A program made the translations under genes and the position numbers. Below the pieces are notes generated by a model. That model saw only the letters and a list, made by a program, of their open reading frames with translations, did not search any database and was not told where the DNA came from. Shown in pieces: positions 10,309 through 21,125 of a stretch of 64,000 nt of DNA (positions are counted from its first letter, which is position 1; each line of letters begins with the position of its first letter). Source of the stretch: Wurfbainia villosa (lineage: Eukaryota > Streptophyta > Magnoliopsida > Zingiberales > Zingiberaceae); contig CM045993.1 of assembly GCA_025175895.1 (NCBI GenBank), positions 46,628,621 to 46,692,620 on the forward strand, written 5' to 3'.

Positions 10309-11074
10309 GTGGACCTAAACTCTTTTAGATACACAAGCAATGAGCGGCATCTAGCAATACATCATTGCTACCCAAGTTACGAGATAAGTCAAGATCCGAC
10401 TAACCTTTCCGTGACTACTATAATGTATGACCGTGTCCTTCTATCCTTGATATCAGATTGATCAATGAGGCATAGACCGTGTCATCCTCGATCAATCTAT
10501 GTGTTTCTTGATCCCTGAGTAAACTAACTCAAACAAATGAGCTCAATATCTCATATTGACTCATTCGAGTATGGCCATGCATTTTAGTAGTTCTACTCAA
10601 TCAAGGGGCCCACCGATATCACTCCCGTCATATGGAAGGGATAGATCCCATCTACATCACTCACATCCCTCCGCATAATTTGTTACATACCCAGTAATCG
10701 CCTTTATGGTCCACCCTGTTACGGGTGACGTTTGACGATACCAAAGTACATAACTCCTTATGTAGGGAACCGTAGTGACTTCAGGTCTAAGGACTATTCA
10801 TACCAATAGTCACATGAGAAAGTTTATGACACTCATATAACGATCCATGAAACTTTCTCATGGCGGGTCAGTTCAGTATATATTCTCCAATATATACCCA
10901 TGTGTCAACTTGATATCATATATCCATGACTTGTGAGATCAAGTCATCAATTGACCTACATGCTAGTCTTTATGTATTAATATTGCCCTTGCATATTAAT
11001 ACTCGACTAGGAACATTTAGGAAAGTGTTCTCTACAGCCTCTCATAATCAATTCTGCCAATTGATGTGCTGTAG
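10309..11074 (-). other. E3 LTR stem-loop array (SL1-SL5)
   Basis: SL1 10309-10319/10324-10334 (one mismatch and one sense-strand wobble); SL2 10352-10358/10364-10370; SL3 CATGAGAAAGTTT 10813-10825/10850-10862; SL4 GTATTAATAT 10974-10983/10993-11002; SL5 outer CTACAGC 11032-11038/11068-11074 and inner ATCAATT 11047-11053/11059-11065. Against E1, SL3, SL4 and SL5 differ by paired (compensatory) changes. Duplicated in the 5' LTR at about 17290-18054. Confidence 0.75.
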
Positions 11075-11226
11075 ATAAGAACCTACTTTTCTAGGGCATT
11101 ATTATATTTAAATTAGCATACAAGCAAGATGTAAATATAATAACCAATCCTTTGCCTTTATAGAATATGATACAAAATGTTCCCTATTCAACCATCACAT
11201 GATTGGTTCTAGGGCTTTAACTAACA

Positions 11227-11236
11227 ATCTCCCACT
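11227..11236 (-). promoter_or_regulatory. E3 polypurine tract
   Basis: Minus strand AGTGGGAGAT immediately before the 3' LTR, identical to that of E1. Confidence 0.85.
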
Positions 11237-11279
11237 AGCACTAGTACCAATCACTATGATATCTAATACCTAGTGACCT

Positions 11280-12018
11280 AGTGTGACCATCATGCTTCCT
11301 CTGTTTCTAAGCCTTTGTCAATGTATCTGCGATGTTAGCTTCTATCTGTACTCTGCATATCCTCACTTCTTCTCTATCAATGATCTCTCGAATGAGATGG
11401 AAGCGCCGAAGATGTGTTTGGTCCTGATGTGATCGAGGTTCCTTAGCACGTAATAGCCCCATTGTTGTCACAATAGAGGTCTATTGGATCTGCAATGCTA
11501 GGAACTACCCCAAGTTCATCGATGAACTTGCGAGCCAAACGGCCTCCTTCCTTTGCATCGGATCCGCAATATACTCGCTTGTAGAATCAAGAATCGTGTC
11601 CCGCCGAACTCTTCCACTCACGGCTCCACCATTCAGGCAAAACACGCACTCGAATGCGATCTATAGTCATCCTTGTCCGTTTGAAAGCTTGCATCACTTT
11701 GTAACCCTTTACTGATTAGCTCCTCATTGCCTCCAAATATCGGAAATATTCTTTCGTTCTTCGTAAGTACTTAAGAATATTTTTCGACCGCTATCCGATG
11801 ACTTTCACCGGATCTGACCGTATCTACTCGTCATGCTCAAAGCATACGAGACGCGTCAGACGAGTACAAAGCATGGCGTACATGATAGACCCTATAGGCG
11901 ATGCATAAGGGATCTTATCCATGCGATCTCTCTCCTCCTTAGAAGAGGGACATTGAGTCTTCAAAGACTCACACCATGTGATAAAGGCGAAACCCTTTCT
12001 TAGAATTTTGCATAGCAA
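11280..12018 (-). pseudogene. E3 RNase H (frameshifted)
   Basis: Homologous to the E1 RNase H region and, unlike E1, still spans the full domain: the part deleted in E1 is present at about 11406-11562. Recognisable pieces include the KIPYAS.IGSIMYAMLCTR stretch near 11870-11930. Many 1-3 bp deletions break the frame, for example near 11585-11680 and 11790-11830, where E1 has CAG or CTG words and E3 has CG-containing ones. Confidence 0.85.
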
Positions 12019-12953
12019 AACGATCTAGCACTTTATCAATGTATGTACTGACTTAGGCCAAGTAATCTTCTAGATCTATCTCTATAGATCTTGATGCCTA
12101 GAATATAGGCAAAGACTTCACCTAAGTCCTTCATCGAGAAACAATTCCCTAACCACATCTTCACAGATCGGAGTGAGGGAATATCATTTCCGATGAGAAG
12201 TATGTCATCTACATACAAGACAAGAAATACAACTGTGTTCTCCCACTATTTCTCTTGTAGACACAAGGCTCATCTTCATTCTTGATGAAACCAAACTCTT
12301 TGATTGCATCATCGAATCGAAGATTCCACTGAGAGGCTTGCTTTAGTCCATAAATGGACCGTTGCAGTTTGCATACCTTTCCAGGATGCTTTGGATCTTC
12401 AAAACCCTCAGGTTGTGTCATGTACACATCCTCGAGTAGCTTTCCATTCAGAAAAGCGGTTTTGACATCAATCTGCCAGATCTCATAATCATGGTAGGCT
12501 GCAATAGCAAGTATGATCCGAATGGATTTAAGCATCGCAACTGGTGAAAAGGTTTCTTCATAGTCAATACCATGAATTTGTTTGAATCCTTTAGCCACCA
12601 ATCTACCTTTATAGGTATGCTTATTACCATCCATGTCAGTCTTTACTTTAAAGACCCACTTACACCCAATGGGTTTTACCCTTCGTGGATCAACCAAAGT
12701 CCATACTTGGTTAGTGTACATGGATTCCATTTCGATCTCATGGCCTCTAGCCATTTCTCGAATCTGGGCTCATCATAGCTTCTTGATAGGATGTAGGCTC
12801 GCCAAGATCGACAAGCAATACCTCACCGCTTGTCACCAAGAGAAAAGAATATCTCTCAGGTTGACGACGGATCCTATCAGATCTACGAAGAGGTTGGTCT
12901 ACTTGAACAGGTGTTTGCTCCACAACTCTTTGGGCAACAATTTCCTCATCCAC
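12019..12953 (-). pseudogene. E3 reverse transcriptase (frameshifted)
   Basis: RT remains: the stretch from 12754 to 12209 keeps WVFKVKTDMDG, YKGRLVAKGFKQIHGIDYEE, IWQIDVKTAFLNGKLLEDVY and CKLQRSIYGLKQAS. The YVDD motif (12204-12215) lies in a second frame, 12218 to 12036, so a small indel near 12240 separates it. The N-terminal linker with RRSDRIRRQPERYSFLL is at about 12860-12900 in a third piece. Very close to E1 in sequence. Not functional as read. Confidence 0.88.
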
Positions 12954-13899
12954 AACACTTTGTGGTTCCTGTTCATTTTCTATCGAAGCCTTAGTGTTAT
13001 CATCATCTTGAACTTCTTCAAGATGAATTTTACTCCCACTAGTATTTCTAGAAATAAATTCTCTTTCTAGAAAGACAAAGATTTCGCAACAAACACCTTG
13101 CCAAGTGTGGGATTGTAAAAGTAATATCCCTTAGTTTCCTTGGGATATCCTACAAAATAACACTTATCCGATTTGGGTCCTAGTTTATCCGAGACTTGAC
13201 GCCTAACATAAGCTTCACAACCCCAAATCTTTATAAAAGACATTTTGGGACTCTTCCGATCCATATCGTATATGGTGTCTTTTCTTTTGATGGAACGCGA
13301 TTAAGTGTGAAAGCGGCTGTCTCTAGAGCTAAACCCCAAAAGGAAGTAGGTAGATCAGTCTGGCTCATCATTGATCGTACCATATCTAATAGAGTACGAT
13401 TTCTCCTCTCAGATACACCATTCAATTGTGGTGTTCCAGGGGGAGTGAGTTGGGATATTATCCCACACTCACCAGTGATCACGAAACTCTTGACTAAGGT
13501 ATTCACCACCTCGATCCGATCAAGTAGCTTAACACGCTTACCAAGTTGGTTTTGTACTTCATTCTTGAATTCTTTGAACTTTTCAAAGGATTCTGACTTA
13601 TGTCTCATCAAATATAAGTAGCCAAATCTACTCATATCATCAGTGAAAGTAATAAAGTACTTATAGCCTCCTCTGGCTTCGACATTGAAAGGGCCACATA
13701 CATCAGTATGTATGAGTCCTAACAAATCCGTCGCTCTCTCGCCATGTCCACTAAATGGAGTTTTAGTCATCTTTCCTAAAAGACAAGACTCGCATACCTC
13801 ATATGATTCAAAATCAAATGAGTCCAATAATCCATCTTTATGGAGTTGGGATATGCGTTTTTCATTTATGTGACCTAGGCGACAGTGCCAGAGATATGT
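12954..13899 (-). pseudogene. E3 integrase (frameshifted)
   Basis: Integrase pieces at 13827-13231 (CESCLLGKMTKTPFSGHGER, TDVCGPFNVEARGGYKYFIT, NGVSERRNRTLLDMVRSMM) and 13264-13067 (IWGCEAYVRRQVSDKLGPKS). The part that should hold SDRGGEY reads out of frame around 13505-13530. The H/C zinc motif begins near 13890. An in-frame TAG at 13900-13902 precedes it at the same codon where E1 has TAA. Confidence 0.87.
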
Positions 13900-15157
13900 C
13901 TAGTTCAAATCATTCGATTTGAACCGTTTGGTATTTACGTTATAAATTGGGTTATCTAAATCTAGAACATAGAGACCATTCATAAGTGGTGCATTACAAT
14001 AGAACATTTCATTTAAATAAATGGAACAACATTTGTCCTTTATTATAAAGAAAAGTTTTTCTTGTCTAAACAAGATACGAAATTATGTTCTTTGTTAATG
14101 CGGTACATAGAAGCACTCTCTAGTTCTAAGATAAGCCCAAAGGGCAAAGATAAAGAATATGTTCCTACATACAAAGAAAGAACTTTGCGCCATTGCCTAC
14201 TCGTAGGTCCACTTCACCCTTTGCCATTATTCTACTATTTCTCACCCCCTCGCACATTAGTACAAATGTGAGATGCACATCCGTATCTAATACCCATGTA
14301 GAAGAAATAGATAGATTAACTTCTATAACGTGTATACCGAGGCGTAAGTCCCACTTCTCTTGTTCTTTACTTCCTCAAGGTAGACTTTGCATAGCTCCGC
14401 CGTGTCCAATCTCACCGCAATGGAAGCGATCCCTTCCTTAGGTACTTTACCTTTACCCTTTGAAGTGGATGAATTGGCCTTGCCTTTGGCTTGGGTCTTA
14501 CCCTTGCCTTTGCGCTTACCTTTGTCCTTCTTGACCATTAGTACATTACTAACTTTCTTCTTGAGATTTGGTTCAGCAGTTCTCAACATGCTGAGAATCT
14601 CAGGCAAAGGTTTATCAATTTCATTCATGTTATAATTCATGACGAATTGATTGTATGCTTAAACGCGATTGCAGGATAACATCAGTTGCCAATTCTTGGC
14701 TCAGTGGAAAACCTAGTCTTTCAAGGTTCTCAACGTACCAAATCATTTTGAGTACGTGAGTTCCTACAGGTGTTCCTTCTTGCATCTTGCATGCAAAAAG
14801 AGCCTTAGACACTTCAAAACGCTCGTGCCTAGCTTGTCCTTGATATAGTTGTTTCAAATGCTCAACCATATCATAGGCATCCATGTTCTCATGTTGCTTC
14901 AAGCTCGAGTTCATGGTGGCAAGCATAAGGCATGACACATCTAATCGTCATCTTGATGCTTCTTATAAGCATCCTTTTCAAAGACGAGTGGCCGTAGGGG
15001 GTATTTCAGGGGTAGCCTTCTCTAGGACATATAGTTTGCGTTCTTGCTTGAGGATAATCCTCAAGTTCCTATACCAGTCAAGAAAGTTTGCTCCATTGAG
15101 CTTGTCCTTCTCAAGGACAGATCGCAAGTTGAGGGGGTGTGTCGTGTTAGATGACAT
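13900..15157 (-). pseudogene. E3 gag and protease (frameshifted)
   Basis: ATG at 15157 starts a Gag close to that of E1. It is broken by indels near 14990 and 14950; an intact stretch runs 14938-14630 (SCLMLATMNS, MVEHLKQLYQGQARHERFEVS), followed by MNEIDKPLPEILSMLRTAEPN from about 14636. The Lys/Gly-rich tract is present at about 14450-14530. The zinc knuckle near 14400-14430 and the protease near 14290 are out of register. RNA-binding and protease functions are lost as read. Confidence 0.87.
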
Positions 15158-16328
15158 GGTGATCTACAACATTAAAATGCAAAGTTAAGTATCATACCTA
15201 AATCATTTAATTAGGCCTTTAATTAAATGAGGCTCCCACTAAATTCTCATAGCTACTATTTAGCTATAAATTTATATGGGATAAAGATCCACATCATAAT
15301 TCGTCTTGAGTTAGCTTTGGCTAATCGCCCAAGACGTAGTATAATTAGGTAGGCAATCTTTTGCCAATTACATCTGATGTAACTCTTTAATAGCTTTGGT
15401 TAAGTTTTAGATTAGTTTAGTGTTTATTCCTAAACCAGCTTCCAGGCTGTGGCGAGGCACAGGGGCCTTCTTGGATATCTGAGCAACGACCACTTCTAAG
15501 ACAAAGCTGATGTTCGGAAATCACACAAAACTAATGTTAACACTTATGTTCAAAGCTAATATATGCCTCTACTTTCTTAACCAATTAAGAAAACACTTAA
15601 TTAAGTCTTAACCAAGACTGATAGGGGGACATCATGATTGTCCACTCGCACCCCTCCAAGATAAAATGCATTGCTTTGCTTTGGCAAACCCAATAACAAA
15701 TGATCGAGGAAGTAGTGAGTACCAACTTTGGTAGGCATATCGTTTAGACTTATTAAGAAATAAACATGTATCATATACATATTAGCATACATCACATATA
15801 AGCTAAACTAATCATGCATCACATACAAGCTAAACTAACATGCATCACATACATATTAAACTAACGTGTCATGGTTATGGCCCTTATTCTACAATCTTCT
15901 CAAGCCAATGAAAAGATTGATTGGTCAACCTAGGGATAGCATCTTCTCCTAAGTGCTTCCTTTTGGTTGTCTTGTGTGTTGACTTCCTCCTTGTAACCTC
16001 ATCTTCCAATGGACCCTCCTTCCTTGTTTTGTACATTACAAAAGGAGAAATACTCGAGTTACATTCGAGTCTAAAACTAATTTTACAACAAGAATATTAG
16101 GAGAAAGGCACGACACGCAGGCCGTATTAAGAATTACAACACACAATCACAAACTTTTTGGGACTAGGCCATAACCATGCACCATGTCATTTTAACTTTT
16201 AAAAGACATTGGATATTTTATTATGTTTGAAAATTTGCTAATGCAATTATCAACTCATAATAAAATTTATCCTACTTCTATATCACATATAAAATAGAGA
16301 AAACCTATTTTATACGATCTTTCGCAAG
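15158..16328 (-). other. E3 leader between primer site and gag
   Basis: Noncoding, homologous to the E1 leader. It carries one copy of the TTAGCTTTGGCTAA hairpin (15302-15336) and no TA microsatellite. No ORF of known type. Confidence 0.75.
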
Positions 16329-16342
16329 TGGCTCTGATACCA
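16329..16342 (-). promoter_or_regulatory. E3 primer-binding site (tRNA-iMet)
   Basis: Minus strand TGGTATCAGAGCCA, one base from the LTR edge at 16344. Confidence 0.93.
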
Positions 16343-16343
16343 C

Positions 16344-18207
16344 TGTAGGGAAATCTCGTATGCCAAATGGCATATGCGCAACGGAAAATAGGATCCCTTC
16401 CAAGTGATCCATGCGAAAGCAAACTCATATAAAATAAATTTCTCTAAACCAAACCTATCTTATAGGAGAGGATTACCTTTGTTGCGTGCCCTTGTTAATC
16501 CCGCTTTTCCTTTCGGTTTGTTGGATCTTTAGCACGTTCAAGTGTCCGTGCCTCTATACGTATCCACACGAGCACGCTCTTGTCTCACAAAAGGAAAACT
16601 AGAAGAGCTCTCCTTTACTTCTTGCTAGAGAAGTCCCTAAAGGAGAGGAAGAGAGGGAAAAGGAGAAAGGAAGAAGAAGACTCCTCTTCTTGCTAGCCTA
16701 CACTCACAAACCCACACAACCAAAGCTTCCACCAAGCTTTCTCACCACTAACACAACCAAAGACTCACTATGGCCGGCCACTCCATGGAGCCTTTTATAG
16801 GGTTGGAAAAACCCTTCCACCTCCTTCACATTCAATGCAATCCATTGCATTGAGACACACTCAAAAAGGATTTGGCTTCCTTGTTTGGCCGGCCACTTAA
16901 GGAGACAAAACCATTTTGTTTCCTTCCACCTTAACTAGCTTAGGTGGATGCTTAGGTGGCATGCTTATGTGGCATTCTTATGTGGCATTCATGCATGTTG
17001 AATTAATCTTATTAATTCAATTAAGCTTATGTTATCATATTGAATTAATCTTATTAATTCAATTAAGCTTATGTTATCATATTGAATTAATCTTATTAAA
17101 TCAATAAGGTAACATATTGAATTAATCTCATTAAATCAATTAGCTAAAATTCTCATTAAGCTTAAATTCCAAAAACCATTTTGTACTTAAGCTTATTCCC
17201 ATATTATTCTAGTCAAACTAGAATACTCTAATTCCTCTAATTATCATGCTCTTTGTGTGTGACCCTATAGGCTCTCATAACGTTGGCAGTGGACCTAAAC
17301 TCTTTTAGATACACAAGCAATGAGCGGCATCTAGCAATACATCATTGCTACCCAAGTTCTGAGATAAGTCAAGATCCGACTAACCTTCCGTGACTACTAT
17401 AATGTATGACCGTGTCCTTCTATCCTTGATATCAGATTGATCAATGAGGCATAGACCGTGTCATCCTCGATCAATCTATGTGTTTCTTGATCCCTGAGTA
17501 AACTAACTCAAACAAATGAGCTCAATATCTCATATTGACTCATTCGAGCATGGCCATGCATTTTAGTAGTTCTACTCAATCAAGGGGCCCACCGATATCA
17601 CTCCCGTCATATGGAAGGGATAGATCCCATCTACATCACTCACATCCCTCCGCATAATTTGTTACATACCCAGTAATCGCCTTTATGGTCCACCCTGTTA
17701 CGGGTGATGTTTGACGATACCAAAGTACATAACTCCTTATGTAGGGAACCGTAGTGACTTCAGGTCTAAGGACTATTCATACCAATAGTCACATGAGAAA
17801 GTTTATGACACTCATATAACGATCCATGAAACTTTCTCATGGCGGGTCAGTTCAGTATATATTCTCCAATATATACCCATGTGTCAACTTGATATCATAT
17901 ATCCATGACTTGTGAGATCAAGTCATCAATTGACCTACATGCTAGTCTTTATGTATTAATATTGCCATTGCATATTAATACTCGACTAGGAACATTTAGG
18001 AAAGTGTTCTCTACAGCCTCTCATAATCAATTCTGCCAATTGATGTGCTGTAGATAAGAATCTACTTTTCTAGGGCATTATTATATTTAAATTAGCTGGC
18101 ACAAGCAAGATGTAAATATAATAACCAATCCTTTGCCTTTATAGAATATGATACAAAATGTTCCCTATTCAACCATCACATGATTGGTTCTAGGGCTTTA
18201 ACTAACA
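16344..18207 (-). repeat. E3 5' LTR
   Basis: Nearly identical to 9364-11226. Ends CTAACA at 18207, followed by the target duplication GCAAC (18208-18212). It carries the promoter copy (TATA at about 16793-16803) and the stem-loop block. Confidence 0.96.
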
Positions 18208-18212
18208 GCAAC

Positions 18213-19340
18213 TCCCCCTTAATCCATGAAACTCTCTATGTAAATTTCTCCCCCTTTTATAATTAACTTAAACATAATATTTTCTCCCCCTTTGACACCA
18301 TCAAAAAGATTATCACTAAGTTAAAAGCACATGACATCAAGTCTAATAGAAAGAAAATACCATAAGTTGATTAAAAATCGGAATCACGATCATTCGTGAT
18401 ACGGTCCGATAGCACGTGAATTTCGAGATTTTCTGATTTTCAGACCGAATTTCAGAAATGCATTAAAAATTCCAGAAAATTCAACAAATCACAAAATTTG
18501 GGGAACACATTTCTTTTAAGTATATCTATCAGTGAAAAATATGTTTCCATGAAAAATTATTATATTTCCACGTATTTGCCAAAAATCCAAAAGCTTTAAA
18601 AACTACTAGGTTTTTGATCATAAGAGTATTCATTTTAACACCTAGTTTTGCATCCAATTGTTTCAAAACATGAATACATGTATTTTAAAGTAAGAATTTG
18701 TTTTGAAAACATATGAAATATCCAACCATGATCTTTGGGCAATATGTCTATGAATTAAACATAAGTCTTCCCCATGATTGGTCTATTATTGCTATTTTGA
18801 TACTTTAAGTGACCATCTAAATGCCATAGGCATTAGTGGACATTTGTATCATCCTAACATCTCACCCATACTAAGTTTGCAATCAAGTTAGCCTATAGTG
18901 AGTGTGAAATGCATCCTAGGGGGTATTTGTATATACTTAACCAATATGTTCATGCAATTCTATCATGGTTAAGTGTCAACCTAACATCCTACATGATCAT
19001 AAAGACATATATGAATGAATTCTACATTATGATCATGAAATACATGTTTTCATCAAATTATAATCATGCATTAGGTATTATATGATGATAATAAACAAAG
19101 TATTACCTAAAACATGATTCAAACCTATTTCTCATGATAACGTGCCAAATTTCAAAAACATAAATCATGATTGTAAATATACATAGGAATTACATCAATC
19201 ATCATGATTTAAGCATTATTATCTATTTATGGGTACGTTATCATCACCCAACACTATCTAAAAAATGTCGTCCCGTCATCCTAAGTCAACCAAAATATGA
19301 TATAGGCTAGGTCCATGTGGTTGACTACCCTAGGGTTATT
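18213..19340 (-). other. E2 3' noncoding region with extra polypurine tracts
   Basis: AT-rich, no protein-like ORF. Three CTCCCCCTT-type tracts (18212-18220, 18247-18258, 18283-18293), purine-rich on the sense strand, precede the one at the LTR. The stretch occupies the place where pol would be expected after gag, and I see no RT, integrase or protease trace in it. Confidence 0.7.
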
Positions 19341-21062
19341 CTAACCCTTAAGGATGGATTTTGGAACCCAAAATAGGTTCTTTCCTATTGGGTTCACTAG
19401 ATATTCCTTGGGGATCCATTTTCTAGCAATTACTTTTTTTTTATCTTGTCCCCTAGCTATTAGGCATTTGTAGGCCTTTTCATTCTTCTTTTCCTTATAT
19501 CCTAGGTCTTTTTTGTTAAAACTTGCCCTTTGGTTCCCTATGATCATATTTAATGTGTTGGAGCCAATTGTAAATTTCTCTAGGGCTTTGGTTAAATAAT
19601 CTACCTTTTCTCTTAATGCCCTATTTTCCTCTATGCATGCATCATTAACATCCAAAAGCATATAGTCATGTGAGCATGCATCATCATGGCAAGAAGAAAC
19701 ATTATCATTTACGCATGCTTTTTCTAGTTTTTGTTCTAAATCCTTAATTTGATTAAGCATGCTTTTATTTTTCTTTTTCATGCCAAATAATTCCTTAGTT
19801 AAACTAGAAATTATGGAAACTATTTTCTTAGGAGAAGCATTTGTTACCATAGTTTCCATATCCTCTTCTTCTTCGGATGAGGAGGATGTAGAAGCTCCCC
19901 CTACATTTGAGCTCTCCCCACTTGAGCTTGATTCTTCATTTGAGGAGGAGGAGGAGCAATCCGAGTCATGAAGAGCCATTAGTGCTAGGTTGGAGTAGAC
20001 GTGCTCTTCTTCTTCGGATGAGGATGAAGAGGCAAGGTCATCCCATGTCTTGGCTTTGAGTGCCATGGCCTTCCCTTTTCCTTTTGCCTTCTTTTCTTCT
20101 TCCTTTTTCTTACTTCCCTTCTTCTTCTTCTTTTCTTCTTTCTTCTTCCTTTTTTCCTTGCTCTTGTTTAGGAGGGGACAATTATCCCTTATATGTCCTT
20201 CTCCTTGGCAATTATAGCATATGACCTTCCCCCTTGGTCTTCTATTCCTATCATGAGATTTATCAAATCTAAGATTCTTAAATGCACGCCTTACCTTCCT
20301 TACCATGTAGGCTTCTTCCGTACTATCCATGGAGGAGGTAGAGGCTTCATCGGATGAGGAGGAAGGGACTTCCATCTTCTTCTTCCCCTTGTTTGCCATC
20401 AAGGCTACTCCCCGTGAGTTTTGGACTCTAGGCTCTTCTTGTATACCTTCAAGCCTTGTCTCATGAAGCTCCATGGTTGAAAAGAATTCCTCCAAGGTGC
20501 TCACTTCTAGGTTCTTGGAGATGTAAAATGAGTCCACCATGGAGCTCCATCTTGAGGACCGGGGGAAAGCATCTATGGCCTTCATTACCATATCCCGGTT
20601 GGAGAGCTTCTCTCCTACACTCGTTAGCCCAATTAATATTTCTTTAATTCTAGAATGTAGGGAAGTTACCTTTTCTCCCTTTTCTAATTTGATGTTCGAG
20701 AGTTGGGAGCGGAGGAGGTCTCTTCTTGCTAGCTTAGCCTCCGAGGTACCTTCATGAAGCTCCACTAGCTTCTCCCACATCTCCTTAGCACTAAAACATT
20801 CCCCTATCCTATTGACTTCTTGTTGGGGAAGGACGTTGTAGAGGTGGTGCTTGGCCTTTGAATTTGCCAAATACTCTTCTCTTTGTCTTTTGCTCCATCT
20901 CGATTTCTCCAATGGCTCCCCATCCTCGTTCCTAGGCAACTCGAAACCGTTTTCCATTATTAATAGAATTTCAAAGTCGGTTTCGAAGAATACCTCCATT
21001 CTCTTTTTCCACCAAGAGAATTCGCCGTCGAACTTCGGTGGATGGATATTTGAGCCGGCCAT
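19341..21062 (-). CDS. E2 Gag (Sirevirus-like)
   Basis: Complete-looking Gag of 574 codons from the ATG at 21062 (MAGSNIHPPKFDGEFSWWKK); the frame is open 13 codons farther up, but this Met is the usual start of the family. Order: N-terminal capsid-like part (to about residue 215, with WEKLVELHEGTSEAKLARRD and SSRWSSMVDSFY), Ser-rich linker, CCHC knuckle CYNCQGEGHIRDNC at about 20180-20225 for RNA binding, a Lys/Glu-rich run, acidic Ser/Glu blocks, a predicted coiled coil (MKKKNKSMLNQIKDLEQKLE), and a C-terminus ending WVPKSILKG before the stop. No pol follows. It stays open although E2 is nested deep, so it could still be translated; particle formation is inferred from the family. Confidence 0.9.
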   Translation of the reverse strand: MAGSNIHPPKFDGEFSWWKKRMEVFFETDFEILLIMENGFELPRNEDGEPLEKSRWSKRQREEYLANSKAKHHLYNVLPQQEVNRIGECFSAKEMWEKLVELHEGTSEAKLARRDLLRSQLSNIKLEKGEKVTSLHSRIKEILIGLTSVGEKLSNRDMVMKAIDAFPRSSRWSSMVDSFYISKNLEVSTLEEFFSTMELHETRLEGIQEEPRVQNSRGVALMANKGKKKMEVPSSSSDEASTSSMDSTEEAYMVRKVRRAFKNLRFDKSHDRNRRPRGKVICYNCQGEGHIRDNCPLLNKSKEKRKKKEEKKKKKGSKKKEEEKKAKGKGKAMALKAKTWDDLASSSSSEEEEHVYSNLALMALHDSDCSSSSSNEESSSSGESSNVGGASTSSSSEEEEDMETMVTNASPKKIVSIISSLTKELFGMKKKNKSMLNQIKDLEQKLEKACVNDNVSSCHDDACSHDYMLLDVNDACIEENRALREKVDYLTKALEKFTIGSNTLNMIIGNQRASFNKKDLGYKEKKNEKAYKCLIARGQDKKKVIARKWIPKEYLVNPIGKNLFWVPKSILKG

Positions 21063-21109
21063 TTTGAAAATTTTCTTGTTGTGGCGATTAGTCCTTGACA
21101 AGCTTTCCT

Positions 21110-21123
21110 TGGCTCTGATACCA
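21110..21123 (-). promoter_or_regulatory. E2 primer-binding site (tRNA-iMet)
   Basis: Minus strand TGGTATCAGAGCCA, two bases from the LTR edge at 21126. Confidence 0.92.
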
Positions 21124-21125
21124 CT

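Larger units (their letters stand above)
9364..11226 (-). repeat. E3 3' LTR
   Basis: TGTAGGG at the left end, CTAACA at the right. Contains a reverse TATA box (CCTATAAAAGG) at about 9813-9823, some 1.4 kb from the LTR start, a spacing like that of BARE/Angela-type LTRs. Positions 10262-11226 are the block shared with E1, E8 and S1. A 60-bp segment with TTGAATTAATCTTATTAA is repeated in tandem at about 10017-10145. Confidence 0.95.
9364..18207 (-). mobile_element. E3: Ty1/copia retrotransposon with perfect TSD, youngest in the nest
   Basis: Complete in outline: LTRs 9364-11226 and 16344-18207 (1863 and 1864 bp, about 15 differences by eye), primer site 16329-16342, purine tract 11227-11236, and target duplication GCAAC at 9359-9363 and 18208-18212. 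Proteins match E1 throughout, so E1 and E3 are related families with different LTR U5 halves. It sits inside E2. The LTRs are almost identical, which implies a recent insertion, yet gag-pol has dozens of small indels. Confidence 0.96.

Noticed and set aside
19759..19971. Acidic Ser/Glu + strand ORF opposite E2 gag
   Set aside because: Shadow of the Ser/Glu-rich part of E2 gag on the other strand.
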